From Nautilus pompilius (taxonomy: Eukaryota; Mollusca; Cephalopoda; Nautilida; Nautilidae), in assembly GCA_018389105.1 (NCBI GenBank), contig JACATO010002187.1:1018001-1082000 (forward strand): a stretch of DNA of 64,000 nucleotides. Reading direction: 5' to 3'. The translations under genes were made by a program, and so were the position numbers. Numbering within the stretch: position 1 is the first letter of the stretch; each line of letters begins with the position of its first letter. The notes below the pieces were generated by a model that did no database searches, was not told the DNA's origin, and saw only the letters and a program-made list of their open reading frames with translations. This document shows positions 1 through 15,734 of this stretch, piece by piece.

Positions 1-660
1 AATATTTTCCCAAATCCTCCGTAATAATTCTTGCCAATTCTTCTTCATTCCTTGGTTGATTTTCTGCAATACAGAGAAACCATATCAATAAAAAGTCCTC
101 AATATTACAAAGAAATTTCTGAGCCCCAAGGTGTGTCGATAAGAAAACTGATTTGTACAAAATACTCTAACTACATAAGCTACTGTTTTCCCAACAAACA
201 GTTCTTGTATGCTTTTTAGGTCATTTGACATGAAGGTGCTCTTCCACGCTTGGTATTCTTCCAACACCGTTTGTCTGTTCTGCTTTGCCATTTGCTGAAT
301 ACTTGGCCACGAATCGTAACGTGACATCTAGCCAGCGGGTTGCCAGCATAAGTTTCTAACACCTCTCTATCATGTGCAGGCCAAGCAACAACAAACAAAC
401 AAACGAGAACTCGTCTCTGTCGGTATCTGTAGTTGAAACTTTACTTTCTATGCTTTCAAGCATTGTGATAACTCCATCTGCATCAAACATTGTCATATTT
501 CTTCTACAAACAATGTTAAACAAACTATTTTAACAGACTGGTTTTCAAAAACCCAACATTTTCTTGCCAAAAATCAACAAAAAATAAGAACGTTATTGCC
601 AATGATTCTAACAGGTGAAAGGGCTGGTCAAGATCCTGCTTGACACTGCCCTCAAGACAA
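1..660. other. No gene recognised at left edge
   Basis: The stretch is AT-rich. Two minus-strand open segments near 85-400 (about 60 to 80 codons) give peptides that match no family I know. They overlap in different frames and have no clear splice signals. FoxK runs on the minus strand, so its missing 3' exons should lie to the left of position 1, and nothing here resembles the glutamine- and serine-rich FoxK C-terminus. Confidence 0.4.
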
Positions 661-671
661 TACCATTAGAA

Positions 672-2030
672 AATGAGAACAAAAGTAAAGAATATTCGTT
701 TGGTTCCCAGGAACCCAGGTGTACCAGATCAAAAGCTTGAAATCATTGAAGATATAGCTACAAGTGGAATTTCTAAAACAGATATTGCCAAAAAATACGA
801 TATTCTGTTGTAAAATCTGCTAAAAATCAAGAAACAATAGGACAGTTGTGCCACTGTAAAGAAACAGAATCGAATAAGCAATACAAAATATGAAAACATG
901 GAAGAAAAGTTATTTGAGTGGTTTGTCTGTGTGCTTGGCAAATTTACTACTTTGTGGCATGAAGGAAAAGGCAGATAGATTACTTTGCACTGCAGTTTTG
1001 ATATGGTAAATATAGATGCAGCAATGGGGTATCTGCAATGTTTCCAAGAGAGGCACAATCTTGTCTCCATACATGCCTGTGGAGAACCATCTGCTGTTTA
1101 TTTGGATGTGGCAACAGAGTGGAGTCAACGCAGCCAATTATAGCAGAGTAGCAAAACTTGTTTTTAACATGGATGAGAGAGGTCTGTTTATCATTTGCTG
1201 CCAGACTGTTTGTGGAAAGATATGCCATGGTGGAAGACGCAGTGAGAAGTCCATAACTGTACTTCTGTGCTGCAACTTAAATGACAGTCCAAATTTTGTC
1301 TGTTCATCATCGAGAAATATTTGAAGCCTAAATATTTCAAGGGTGTGGGTCACTTCTGTGTAATCATGATGCCAATAAGATTACATGCATAGAAGGAAAA
1401 ATATTTAGAAAGTAGTTTCAATGGTTCAAAAGAAGAATGGCAGTCAAAAAAAGAAAGATGCTGTATAGATATGCAGCTCAGTCAAATGAAGGCCTGGAAC
1501 TGGATAACACATACCCACTATTTCTGTCTACAGATACAACAAGTATAAATCAACCCCTTGACAAGGGTGTTAGCCACAAGCTACAGAATCACCACAGGAG
1601 CAGAATGGTACAATATTTAGTGAGGCAACTTGAACTTGCTGAACTCCACCCAAATCAAATGTTTTGGATGCTTTTCTAATTGTTGTGGCTACATGGGGAT
1701 AGCATTCTGGCCAGTATCCATTGCCAACTGTCAGTTAATGAAGGCCCAGAACCAGGGTTCAGACCAGTCTGGGCTTTGACGGAAGTTTTAAAGAGTATGT
1801 TCATGTTGAACAATAATGTTGCCACTACTGCTATGCCAAATGAAAAAAAGCCGTTGAAGACCGGTGTGAAAAGGGTCCAAGCCAATGACAAAAGCAAGTG
1901 ATGGAAATGCTGCTGCTGAACCTGCCTACAAGTTTTCCAGCACAAAAGGATCACTCGGCGAACTGAATGTGATTGGAAATGTTATTATGCACAATGCTGT
2001 CAGCTCTGATATGTTAAACAAGTTCAACTA
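672..2030 (+). pseudogene. pogo/Tigger-like transposase relic
   Basis: This is a degraded DDE transposase of the pogo/Tigger (CENP-B-like) group. Translated pieces occur in the expected order across shifting frames. A helix-turn-helix start lies near 690-815 (LEIIEDIATSGISKTDIAKK). A second DNA-binding block lies near 895-1110 (MEEKLFEWF and LQCFQERHNLVS). The first catalytic region is near 1165-1290, with FNMDERGLF followed by CHGGRRSEKSITVLLCCNL. KYFKGVGH follows near 1325-1350, and the QPLDKGV-type segment near 1550-1620. The family's usual FNADETGLF motif has E changed to R here (DERG), which would remove or damage the catalytic region. There are at least four frame changes and several stops. 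Terminal inverted repeats were not located, so the outer limits are approximate. The family call is confident; the element is certainly inactive. Confidence 0.82.
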
Positions 2031-3452
2031 AATTTGCACTTTTGTAAAATCTGTGTATACAAAGCAGGAATTAACCCAAACAAGATTCTTCTATTCAAAT
2101 AGAAGTAGAACCTATATGCGCTGAGTGTTTAAAGATGTTTCTTTTACCTTTGGTGTTCAATATTATTAATCTCATTATAACAAACCTTGTTTAAAAAAAA
2201 GTGACAATGTTTGGGGTCTATTAAATCAAGAGAATTCCCAGGTCATCTTCAAACCAATGAATTTTATTGTTTTTGAACAGGGAAAGAACTCTTTGCAGTG
2301 TGACATGGTGACTTATCTTGTAAAAACCAAAAGTTACCATTTGGATGAAGTTTCTTAGCATGTTCTATTTTTAAAAGACTCAAATAACAATTTGTATTCA
2401 TGGATGTTCGTTTTGGTAAGATTACCAAAGTGCTTTCACCATTAACAGCATAACAAGTCCAGATGTAGTTGGTTTCCTGATGCTTCTGGGTTGATAAAAT
2501 GCATTAAATCTGTTAGCTGATTTACTTCCGACTCTCAAAGCACCATGATTACCAAAAAAAAAGAAGTAAATAAATAAAAGAATTTTTATCTGTAAATATC
2601 ATCTTGCCCCAATCCTTCACTTACTAATTTTGAATTTTGATATTTCTTACAAAAATTGAAGTTTCTTTGGTCTCTGGGTGGCAGAAAATCTTTTTTTAGC
2701 TTTGGTATGTGTGATTTTAACCCCATTCTTACCAAATAGCTTCTAATCGATATCTTCTAGGCAATGCTTTCTCCCAATTCTCTAGTTAATTTACCACTTG
2801 AAGCAAACCTAACCTAACCTCTTCAAACCTTTCCAAAACCCATTCTGACATTTTCTTAATCATTCCAATAATCCTACCAACAGTTCTTGCTGGAAGACCA
2901 ATTTTTTCAACAATTTCCAAATACTTCAGGACGATTTCAACATCTGTGGCAATCTGCTGCCTTCCACGATTACTTACATACTTTCCACGCATATATTTTT
3001 ACAAATCAGGATTAATATTTTTTGCTGAAAAGTTATTTAAACACTGACTGAAGATGCTAATGCATGGATGGCTTTTTCTATACACGGGAAAGGTATGTAG
3101 AAATTCGTAGAATCTCCAGATTTTTCTAGAATGGGAGGAAGTTCTGACAGTTTCCAGAACAAAACAAAGATCAGAACAGAATATTCACCTTGATGCAAAT
3201 AACACCTCTATTCATATCCAAATTGCCATTTTCCATGTATTTGCTATTACTTTTACAAAAATATTTATTATATGAAAAGGGAAAGTACAATGTTGAACAA
3301 TTGGCCATTTAGACTGAAAATTGTCTAACGTAAAAGTAAACATTAAAATTTATTGAGTGGGCCAAAATGAAAGGTCAAAGCTATATGATTACAAGCCCAC
3401 CAACTCAAATTATTATTATTACATTAGTTTTTTGTTATTTCATTGTCTAGAC
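2031..3452. other. No gene seen; AT-rich spacer
   Basis: No coding exon is recognised. A minus-strand open segment at 2786-2992 (68 codons) contains a helix-rich, HTH-like stretch (PARTVGRIIGMI) but matches nothing I can name. It could be a scrap of another transposase. A short run of the hexamer-like unit aacct repeats at 2805-2820 and is too short to be meaningful. Confidence 0.35.
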
Positions 3453-4260
3453 CAGTGGTTCTCAACCAGGGGGGTCGTGGAACCCTGGAAGTTTCAATTT
3501 TTGTCGTATGACTGAGTCAAGAAACTGTTCACGAGCATGCATTTGTTTTGTTTATATGTACTGTATTTGCCGGCTTATAAGACGCACTTTTTTCCAGAAA
3601 AAAGTATACAAAAGTTACCCTGTGTCCAATCCGCCGGTATCACTAATGGGAGGCCGAGCGCCAAAGGTGAATGGTTTGTCTCCAACAGCAGACACTCCCG
3701 GTTGCGTCACAGCCTTCTGCAGTAACACATTTGCTTCCTGTCGCTCCGCCACCATCATAGAAACACGGACAATACACGCTGACGACAAAGACCGGAACTT
3801 GAACTGTTACCACAGTATGACTCATGCAATTTGGGGCCTGCAGCTAAAAGACTCGGACCACGACGCCTGGGGCAGGACACGCTACAAGGACTGGACTGTG
3901 ACTTCGGCCAGACGTGCACTAGCCAGCTCTTATTTTGGGCAAACTTGGGCACCAACCCAACACACCACACAGCTGTTCTAATCAGAGATAGAGTCCTGTT
4001 TAGCTGTTGTGAATTTACTACAACTGCAGATGTTGTTCCCCAAAAAATCACTACATTTTGAGAAAGAAAGATGTGTTGAAGGATGAGTGTAAAATGTTTT
4101 TTCCTGGTGAATTTCTCTCAAAACTGTCAAAATATTCAAATAAAACTCTTATTTAAATTTATTCTCTATTTTTTTTCAATTATGGAAGTGTAGCAGTGGG
4201 TCGCCGGTCTTTTGAGTATTAGAAAAATGTGCACGAGTCCAAAAAGGTTGGGAACCACTG
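3453..4260. mobile_element. Non-autonomous hAT element, complete ends
   Basis: The left end reads cagtggttctcaacc, and the right end, read on the opposite strand, is cagtggttcccaacc. These are about 15-bp terminal inverted repeats of the common animal hAT type. They are flanked by an 8-bp duplication, gtctagac at 3445-3452 and ttctagac at 4261-4268, with one mismatch. This matches the 8-bp target duplication known for hAT. The 808-bp body has a 157-codon open stretch on the plus strand, but its translation is low-complexity and unlike a transposase, so I treat the copy as non-autonomous. A segment near 3564-3640 is shared with the hAT at 50174-51695. Confidence 0.88.
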
Positions 4261-4960
4261 TTCTAGACTTTTCCACCAGCTAGAACTAGTAAGCTATTCT
4301 GCAGTTAAGTCATCAACATATCACTCTATAAAAAATAAAATAAACATTAAAAAATACCATCTGAAACCTTTATTCTGCACAAAGTATCAATAAGAAAAGT
4401 TCAAAATTAAAACAAGACCTGAAAAATCGAAACCTGCAAATATAGACACGTATTACCAGTTTCTTGAATCAAGCAAAATTACAAAAATTCTAGGTTGATG
4501 GAAAACATCTGGTCATGGCTTTTTTGTTCAAAATGTACAGTTTTTCTTTAAGATATGACCATGATTGCTCAAATGGAATATAATACAAAAAATATGATGG
4601 TGCATTTAAACTTTTTATTTACACACAACCATTCAAATCATTGGGTAAACCAAAGTAATTTTTACTTTTTATGCAATATTGTACATAAACCTAAGATCAA
4701 AATAATTTTACCAACACACAATTCATGTTAATAGTTAATTAAATGTATTTTATGGTTAAATATTCATGTGTATTTGGTATTGTATTTTAAAAAAAACGTA
4801 AATTTACACATCATAGAATCATCTGGAAAACATGTGATAGTTTGTGATCAATGAATATATTAGCTAATTTATCTAGAAATTTCCATATCTATGGTTAAAA
4901 CTCATATGATAACTTTTCACTAAGGAATGCTATATTCTATTTTAATAAGTGAAAGTAGTA
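4261..4960. other. No gene seen; AT-rich spacer
   Basis: Very AT-rich sequence with no open reading frame of note and no recognised repeat other than short homopolymers. The lost left end of the following Tc1-like relic may lie here. Confidence 0.4.
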
Positions 4961-4964
4961 ATAC

Positions 4965-5989
4965 AAGTCTGACATAAAATGCTTATGAAAGAGAAGTGAT
5001 AGCAAAGACCCAAAAAATATCAATTATACAAAGAAGAGCTTTTGTTACACTGAGAAATGAAGAACTATCCTTGTGAAAAATTGCAAAAAAACTAAAGGTA
5101 TCACTGAATTGAGATGTTTACATGCTATTGCATTACAAAAAGACTGGTAAAAACCTTAACCATAGAAGAGGAAACCAAAAACCACATCTAAAAGAGAAGA
5201 CAATCACATGCTCGGGCTAAACATCACAAAAAAATTGGACAACTGATGAATAGAAACAGGTGCTTTGAAAAGATGAATCCAAATTTTGAAATATTTGGAT
5301 CAAATTATACAGTTTATGTCAATCACAGAGTGGGTAAATGCATGCTTAAAGATTACATAACGCTTACTGTTAAACATGGAGGAAGAGAGATAGTAGTCTG
5401 TGATTGTTTTGCTGACAATACCATGATCTTCGTAAAATTGAGAAAATCCTCAACAAGCAAGACTATCCAATACACTCTAGAAGTATGCCATTCCTTTAGG
5501 TTTATCTTTGGGTCGGTCAACATTTTATCTTATAGCAAAACAATGATCCTAAATCACTTTTACTCTGCCAGAATTATTTATGCAAAAAAAAAAACAATGG
5601 GATGGGGTTTCCATTATCAAAGAATAACTACCACAATCAGTGGACATAGACAGAAGGGTAAAACATAAACAACCATCTTCAGCCCAACAGTTCTGGCAGC
5701 TTTTCCAGAAGGCTTGGAATGCAGTTTTAAGATATTATTTCATAAACTTTAATTGGAAGGCTTCCAAGAATCTGGTAGAAAGTGATTGCAGCAAGAGGAA
5801 GATATTTTGATAAATCTAAAGTACAGAGTCTAGATTCTAATAAAATACATATTTGATTATTAAACTTGCTGGATACATTACTAAAAGTACATTTAAATTG
5901 TTTTAATTATATTTATCATAGTTAATAGATTACACATCTACAGAACCTTAGAATTACAAGGTGTACTCAAACTTTTTAGTGGTAGTGTA
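4965..5989 (+). pseudogene. Tc1-like transposase relic (copy 1)
   Basis: This is a decayed Tc1-like DDE transposase. The N-terminal helix-turn-helix region is readable near 4985-5130 in broken frames (IIQRRAFVTLRNEELS). The catalytic core lies in the open segment 5246-5668. There, NPNFEIFGSNYTVYVNHRVG corresponds to the family's DESKFEIFGS...VRRRVGE block, followed by TVKHGG. The usual DES is altered to NPN. Frame changes and stops follow. The right end, near 5955-5989, reads aaggtgtactcaaacttttt...tagtg followed by ta, which resembles Tc1-like termini with a TA target site. The matching left end was not found. The element is inactive. Confidence 0.8.
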
Positions 5990-6501
5990 CACAGTTTTTT
6001 TTACGCTAGCCGTAACATCTCTCACCATAATATTAACAACTTTGCTTTCAATAAATTGGCATATTGAGCAGTGTTCAATGATTCAGAAATCTAATGTTCG
6101 GGATAACAACATGGTCTGCTGAAATAACACCTTCAGGCCAGACAGGGAAGTAACCAACTGAAAAACACCAGAGCTAACCGCGGCACGCTTCAATCAAAGT
6201 ACTGAGAACACACATTCACGTCTGTGAAACAAACCCTGAAATTGTTGTTTCCTTAACTTGTGAAAACCCCTCTCAGACACAGATGGTGACAATCTGTTTT
6301 ATAGCAGAGTTGACAACGAAGACGGGTTTTCCCCATTTGAAAATCTGGCATTTTTTTTTCTGACTGCATTTAAAAAAAAAAAAAATAATCTGTAGCCGAA
6401 AAACAGGTGAAAAACTATTGTGAAAACTCTGATGACGAGAGTTTTAGTGCTAAGAAGTAGATGAAAAGGGAAAAAAAATCATGCATCTGAAGGCGGCTTA
6501 C
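5990..6501 (-). other. FoxK intron 5, 5' portion (in window)
   Basis: This is intronic sequence downstream, in the minus direction, of the FoxK exon at 6692-6502. It begins with the donor GTAAGC at 6501-6496. No further FoxK exon was recognised at lower coordinates, so the intron probably extends through or beyond the transposon relics at 672-5989. An A-run lies at 6371-6384. Confidence 0.55.
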
Positions 6502-6692
6502 CAGAAGGAGATGGAGAACCGGGAGCAGACTGGCTAAACCGTATCTCTGTCGTCACTGGATTGGCAGCTTGGTGCTGTGTGGTGATGGTCACTTCAGAGT
6601 CGGGCACAGCTTCTGGGATGGGGCTGCTGTCTCTCGACAGACTGTCTGGTGTGTATGTGCCACTGACATGGCTGGGTGAAGCAGGAGCAGAC
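6502..6692 (-). CDS. FoxK: FoxK internal exon, Ser/Pro-rich region after the forkhead
   Basis: This 191-nt exon has an AG acceptor just above 6692 and a donor GTAAGC at 6501-6496. It starts with the last base of an Arg codon and ends with one base of the next codon. It encodes SAPASPSHVSGTYTPDSLSR, then DSSPIPEAVPD, and near the end RFSQSAPGSPSPSG. Vertebrate FOXK proteins have closely similar blocks directly after the forkhead domain (SAPASP, SR-x-SPIP, and SQSAPGSP), which confirms both the gene and the splice. This region is a proline-directed phosphorylation segment in known FOXK proteins. Phosphorylation here is inferred from the conserved Ser-Pro pairs, not seen. Only 411 nt of intron separates it from the preceding exon. 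Confidence 0.93.
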
Positions 6693-7327
<635 letters not shown>

Positions 7328-7559
7328 TTACAATTTTTAAAAAACGTAGAAAATGTAATTGAAATTATTATTATCCAAAAATTATCATAGTAATGCCTCT
7401 GCAAAACAAAACATCATTTCCAAAAAAAGAGGAAGAAGAATACTATTAAAGTACACCCATCTTATTCACAAGAAAGTTCGTGGTTGGAGAAGTAGAGAAA
7501 CATATTAGAATGTTAACTTAGTTTTTCTATACGAACCACATGTCAAACTGCAGCATAAT

Positions 7560-10500
7560 TCATACAGAGTTGGCCAACCAAAATTCAAGAACTTTTAAAG
7601 AATAAATTTTAATTTTCAAATACCACAAAATCAAAACATTGTAATCCATTAATTCCAAAACCCTAAAAAAAAACTTTTGGATTCAATACAGGATCATAAA
7701 CAATTATAGTACATTGTGATTAAAACATTAGGTAAGTTCTTGGGATTAAATGATCTCAATTTACTTTTACATTATATTTTTGGCTAAAGTCCAGTTCCTT
7801 AAATGTACAGCTTTTCAATTTGTACATTGTTCGTTAGAATATTCAATAATCAGACTATAAAAACATTTTGTCTTTAACATTCTTTGAGGGCTTGGAGTTT
7901 ATCTTAGGCTGTTGTTCTGAAGGTACTGGACTTTGTGACATGGCTGAAACCACCTGTTGCCTTGGCCTTTTCACTGAAATCATTTGCTTGACTTGGTTAA
8001 AGATTCAATGTCCAGCTTTATCCTTTTCTTCTGCTTACAACTCTTCCAAATCATCAAGGAGATGTTTCTTTGTTCTCTGCACTTCCTATGTTTCCATCTT
8101 TTCCCTCTTATCCTGGAGGTATTTTTCACATCTCTGTCTTGACATAGCACTGATATCAGTTTTTCTGAGATTAATCACAGATTAGGTACTGGGCCACAAC
8201 AGATTGGTTTCTAAAATTTTCAACTTAAACTCCTTGTTGACTGAAAATCCTCTTTCTACAGATGCCTGGCCATGTAACAGAACCAGTAGCAGGTTGAGTA
8301 TGTCAAACAAGTACCATTAGCTATGCATGACCTAAATAAAATAGATCATCCATACTGTGTGTGTGGACATTAAAAGGTAAAAATACCTCTGAGCCAATGA
8401 TGGGGAGAGATACAGTCCAAAAACTGTTGCAGAACGTCATTAGTCTTGTTCTTTTACTCTTTTTGCACCAACCAACAGTCATAACACTATTGAACTTTTC
8501 TCTGCATGCTGGATTAGGGTGAAGTACCAACGAGATTGCACTCTTCAAGAAAATGCCTAACAAATGCCCAATCAGAAATTTTTTGCCGTCAAGCCTGAAT
8601 TCCATGCACTCTTTGCCTCAGAGTAGTACTATCACACTTCTGAGCTTTGTATTTGGCTTCTTCTTCATGTCTTTTCTGTGCAGAAACCTATCAACTTGTA
8701 GGTCTTGTGGTGGTTCTTCTACATCCGCTTCCACTAACTTCTCTATTTAAGACATCATCTTCTTTGACAAATCTTCTCATCAAGGCACTGATAATAGTGC
8801 TAAGATCAATGACCAAAAAATAAGGCATAGCTTTGTTGGTCCAGTAATTGGCCAAGAATGGCAGCAGATAGCTGCATTTTTCCAAATGCATTGCTGGCTT
8901 TGGTTTAATGAGTCTGCCATAATAGCTTCCTTGATCGTGGCGCTTTGAAATGAACTTAAATGTTTTCTGGTACAATGAAGACCCTTTCAAAAACAGTTAC
9001 ATTTCCTAACCAATAGGGAGGAAATATTCCATTCCATTGTCAGCACACCGGTCTTGAAACTGCTATGGATTATGCAAGGGTCAAAAGACCCAATATTAAT
9101 CCGTGTTGTATCAAACTCTTCAGACAACTCTGATTTCATGGTATCATGTAATTTCCAGCTCACATTTGGTCCATTCGTGTCGATTTGAACCATGATGGCA
9201 AGTCCACTGTCTTCTATTCGTCACTAAAACATTTAAACGTGTCAGCAGCAGTGGTATCACCTGCAACATGACAGAAACAGTTTAGAATCTTACCCAGTCT
9301 GACATTAAGCTTCACAAGGATTTTTTTTAAAAAAAATTGTTGGGGGTGTACATAAATTTTGCATATATTTGTATTAGATCATTGAAAGGGCCAAGACAGA
9401 GATAAAGGTTACTTGAGTTGAAAGATACACCTTTTGCATTCAATTCACACAAATAAATTTTGCAATAACCATTAGCTATGTGGACAATATTAAATATTTA
9501 CCTCAATACAACATTAGAAGATGGTAAAAACATTAACTTAATCCTGTTGATTAACTTCCACACTTCCCCCTCATAACTATAGAGCAAACAAAACAACTTC
9601 AAGCATAATTTTATGGGAGTTTACTTTTAATACATTTGTCATTTTTAAAGAAGTCCTGCATTGTCATTAGCTGGCTCCCTTCCAACATAACAAAAAAATT
9701 GGACAAGAAAGATACATATTTGCTATGAGATATTAAAGTATTGCCAAGCAATTTTCTTTGTAGAACTTTCAGGATGAAATCCATATATATTCAGAGTCTA
9801 GCGATAGTTTGTGTGCAAATAGAAAATGAGCAAACCAGAGCAAATGACAAACCCTGCAAAAGATCAAGGTGAATATTTCAAATATATACTCCATCTCTCT
9901 CTCTCCCCCTTTTTTGTCCCATCAGTGAACATGAATATCCAAATCTGATTCTGCTGGCTCTTTTTGTTTAAACTTTCATCAAACAATATCACAAAATAGT
10001 CTTTAATATTGGCCAAAAAATCTTCCAACACAACAAACAGGACATTTTCATTGCTCCACAAGAAATTCAGGAAACAATTACACTGCTGCAAAACATTACT
10101 TAAAAGCTTTTCACACCTTCATTCGAGTTAGCAGCAAGCTGAATGAATGTAAAGTCCACAAAATTTCAGCTTCCCACTCAATCGCTCCTGCGAGCAAAAT
10201 GTATAGCTAAACTACGTTTGTCAGTACCGTCTGCTTCATTTGCCTAGAGCAATAGAATATTCAGACTTCCATCAGTTATTGTTGGCGAATCAGTTTCAGA
10301 ATTTGAATTAACCACTTTAAAAAAAAAATTTTTAAAAACTACTCAGCATGCTTGCTAAGCATTGCTCTGGCATTTGTTGCCATCCATGTGAGATTTTGGT
10401 AAATTTTCCACCAGTTTCAGACAGACAGTTCATTGCATTGGTGTCTCTTTAAATTCTTTGATTCAGTAAAACTCAGGCTCGGGCAGGCACTTTCAATTGA

Positions 10501-10940
10501 AGACACATTTACCTAGTATTATAAAAGCATCTAATATTCTTGAACTGGTCAATTATATTGATAACACTGTTTGTTTTTTTCCCTCTCACATCTAAAAATG
10601 AAGATTTCTGGTAGAAACTTCTGACAGGTTTGTCGAGTCAGTACCATACTTTCTAATGGCTAGTGTTCCAGGTCCCCGACCACAAGAGGGAATACAACAA
10701 CAACTGTTTGTTCTGGTAGCTTTTAGCATAGAAGCTGTAACAAAGTGAAGATAAATAACCTTACAAGAAACTTGCATTCATGTAGAAGACCCTCCCACAT
10801 AATCACCTGGCATGAAAGTGAGGCCACAGGAACATGCTAGATCTCCTTTAAGATTATTTTATTTCATTTGATTGTTTTAATGATCAGTTTTCTCATTTTT
10901 ATACTGAGTAACAAACAGAAAAACTTTTCAAGGCTGTGTG
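7560..10940 (-). mobile_element. Unclassified repeat family X, longest copy
   Basis: The two ends match the ends of three shorter repeats at 24890-25590, 41170-42700 and 45700-46570. Low-coordinate end: the 7560-7810 block has ttggccaa, a nearby tcaagaactttt, and a gatccat/ttcaatacaggatcat block. High-coordinate end: the block near 10440-10940 has actcaggctcgg, then gacacatttacc with tataaaa, and the terminal tttttat...acttttcaagg. All copies share one orientation. Between the ends lie minus-strand transposase-like remnants (8187-9200), so this copy may preserve a formerly autonomous version. Classical inverted repeats and a target duplication were not resolved, so limits are approximate and I cannot assign a superfamily. 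Confidence 0.6.
8187..9200 (-). pseudogene. Remnant of unclassified transposase-like protein
   Basis: Minus-strand pieces in three frames line up in a sensible order. The first, 9193-8987, contains QIDTNGPNVSWKLHD followed by IIHSSFKTGV. The second, 8990-8691, contains LLPFLANYWTNKAMPYFLV and ISALMRRFVKEDD. The third, 8605-8321, is a C-terminal part with GKKFLIGHLL. The DGPNV-type start, the histidine-bearing HxxFKTG segment and the MRRFVK segment resemble a family of uncharacterised proteins common in invertebrate and fish genomes that look transposon-derived. I recall the pattern but not a formal name, and did not verify it. Frames are broken at about 8690 and 8990, so the copy is dead. Confidence 0.5.
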
Positions 10941-11460
10941 AAACTTGTGCAGCCAATGCAGAACCAAGTTAGTTATAAAAGTAAAAAAAAAGTCTTCACC
11001 ATTCTAAAATTAATCAAAAATGGGGTATTGATACTAAGTCATAAATAAGTTTGAAATAAATATTTTTAAAACCAAAAATGGGCTCACATTAAAGGTTTTA
11101 GTTAAAGGCTTAGGCTTCATAATTCAGTGTAGCCTTGCTCTCAGGATCTCTCAGCTAAAACTCCAATTAACAGAGAGAACTATATTATATACACACACAT
11201 ACACATAAATGTAAAATTGTATTTAAGAATATTAGAGAACTAAGAAAAGAACAATTTTTTATTAGGCTGAATCTGCTGCAGTAGTGTCCTCAGCATAAAT
11301 TCCAAACATAAATAGAACATACATACTTTCCACAGAAAAACAAAATCATTCTGAGATGATGGAATCTGGGTGACACTGACAATTGTTTGATTCTTCCATT
11401 CTTAAATGAGCTGAATAATAGAGGCTGCAAGAGGAGATAATTCACACTGGAACAGAATTA

Positions 11461-14703
<3,243 letters not shown>

Positions 14704-14871
14704 CTGATAGTACCCGTAGGTGATGGACATGGACTGTTGAAGGTGCCATCTCCTTCTAGAATGTTGAGTTTTAAAGGTAGTTTTTTGGGGCTCACTGGAG
14801 AACTTGTTCCATTGTCTAGCAATGACTGGAAAATTATTTTTATATTTGTGCTTGGAAACCTGAAAACACAC
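14704..14871 (-). CDS. FoxK: FoxK internal exon, end of FHA domain and linker
   Basis: This 168-nt exon has a good acceptor (TTTCCAG) just above 14871 and donor GTTAGT at 14703-14698. It begins with the last base of a codon and ends two bases into a Ser codon completed by the next exon. It encodes CVFRFPSTNIKIIFQSLLDN, the last beta strands of the FOXK FHA domain. In vertebrate FOXK2 the equivalent reads CTFRFPSTNIKI. A Ser/Pro-rich linker follows: SPVSPKKLPLKLNIL, then SPCPSPTGTIS. The last segment matches the FOXK linker SPTGTIS-NSCP across the splice. The phospho-binding part of the FHA domain must come from an upstream exon not found in this window. Confidence 0.94.
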
Positions 14872-15116
14872 CTGGAAAGTAAAATAACAAAAAATAATTT
14901 AAAAAAAACACAACAACAAGATGTTCTTTCATTCCAATTTTAATTACTGGTGTCATCTGTTTGTGATTTTAGTAAATTACTATAATGACTAGCCCCTGAT
15001 GGCATGTGAATGTATCAAATCAATAAGAGAGTACAGAGATTGTTAATTATAATTGCATAGCAAGTCTGAATAGTGTACAAAAACACGCTAATTAATACTT
15101 TAAAGTTACAGTAATA

Positions 15117-15713
15117 CAGTCAACCCCTGTGTAATCGTGGTTCGGCATTCGCGGCCCCGGTTATTCGCGAAATTTTCCTTAGAACCTAACTAATAATTGT
15201 TCATGGAAACCCCCGCATATTCGCAGAATCGCAAATATCTTCCGCGATTATTTTATGGCTTTTTTCGTGGCAATATATATTTTTTCACGCTTTTTAACGC
15301 TAAATTATTAATAACAATATAATTTACTAATTTTGTAATATAAATACTAACGCAAATTCAGCAAAATATCAATATAAAATAAACGCTATTGGCTGGAGGT
15401 TTGAAAGTAGCCAATCCGAGAGCGTTATTCATTTCTCCTCGCTGCTGATTGGCTGCTGCCCACGAGCGCTGTCTCAGGCAGATGCAGCCCCGCATCATCC
15501 AAGTTTACCGCATGTAGCTATCTCGAGTGTTTTGCTGAGTGTTATATTTTTTATTAAATTATTATTATATATTTACTTATATTCTTTTATTATATTTTAC
15601 ATTATATTTTGATGTTTATAGGCATTTTTATGGACCACGTCCAATATTCGCGGTTTTTCACTCTTCGCGGGTGCTCTAGGAACATAACTCCCGCGAATAC
15701 CGGGGGACAAGTG
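15117..15713. mobile_element. Pogo/Tigger-type MITE with TA target site
   Basis: The left end is cagtcaacccctg, followed by a GC-rich cattcgcgg block. The right end, read on the opposite strand, is cacttgtcccccg followed by gtattcgcggg. Both ends are flanked by TA (15115-15116 and 15714-15715). Subterminal copies of ttcgcgg occur in inverted orientation on both sides. The 597-bp body has no transposase. Inner sequence near 15390-15530 is distinctly more GC-rich than its surroundings. TA duplication, CA-type ends and no coding capacity fit a non-autonomous pogo/Tigger element. The superfamily is inferred from end structure only. Confidence 0.78.
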
Positions 15714-15734
15714 TACACAAGGTTATATACATGT

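Noticed and set aside
2805..2820. aacctaacct resembling telomere-like repeats
   Set aside because: Only about two and a half units, expected by chance in AT-rich DNA.
3508..3981. 157-codon plus-strand open frame
   Set aside because: It lies wholly inside the non-autonomous hAT element, is composed mostly of repeat sequence, and has no transposase motifs.
7868..8185. 105-codon plus-strand open frame, Ser/Cys/Leu-rich
   Set aside because: It is antisense to the low-coordinate part of repeat family X and looks like the shadow of a decayed minus-strand coding region.
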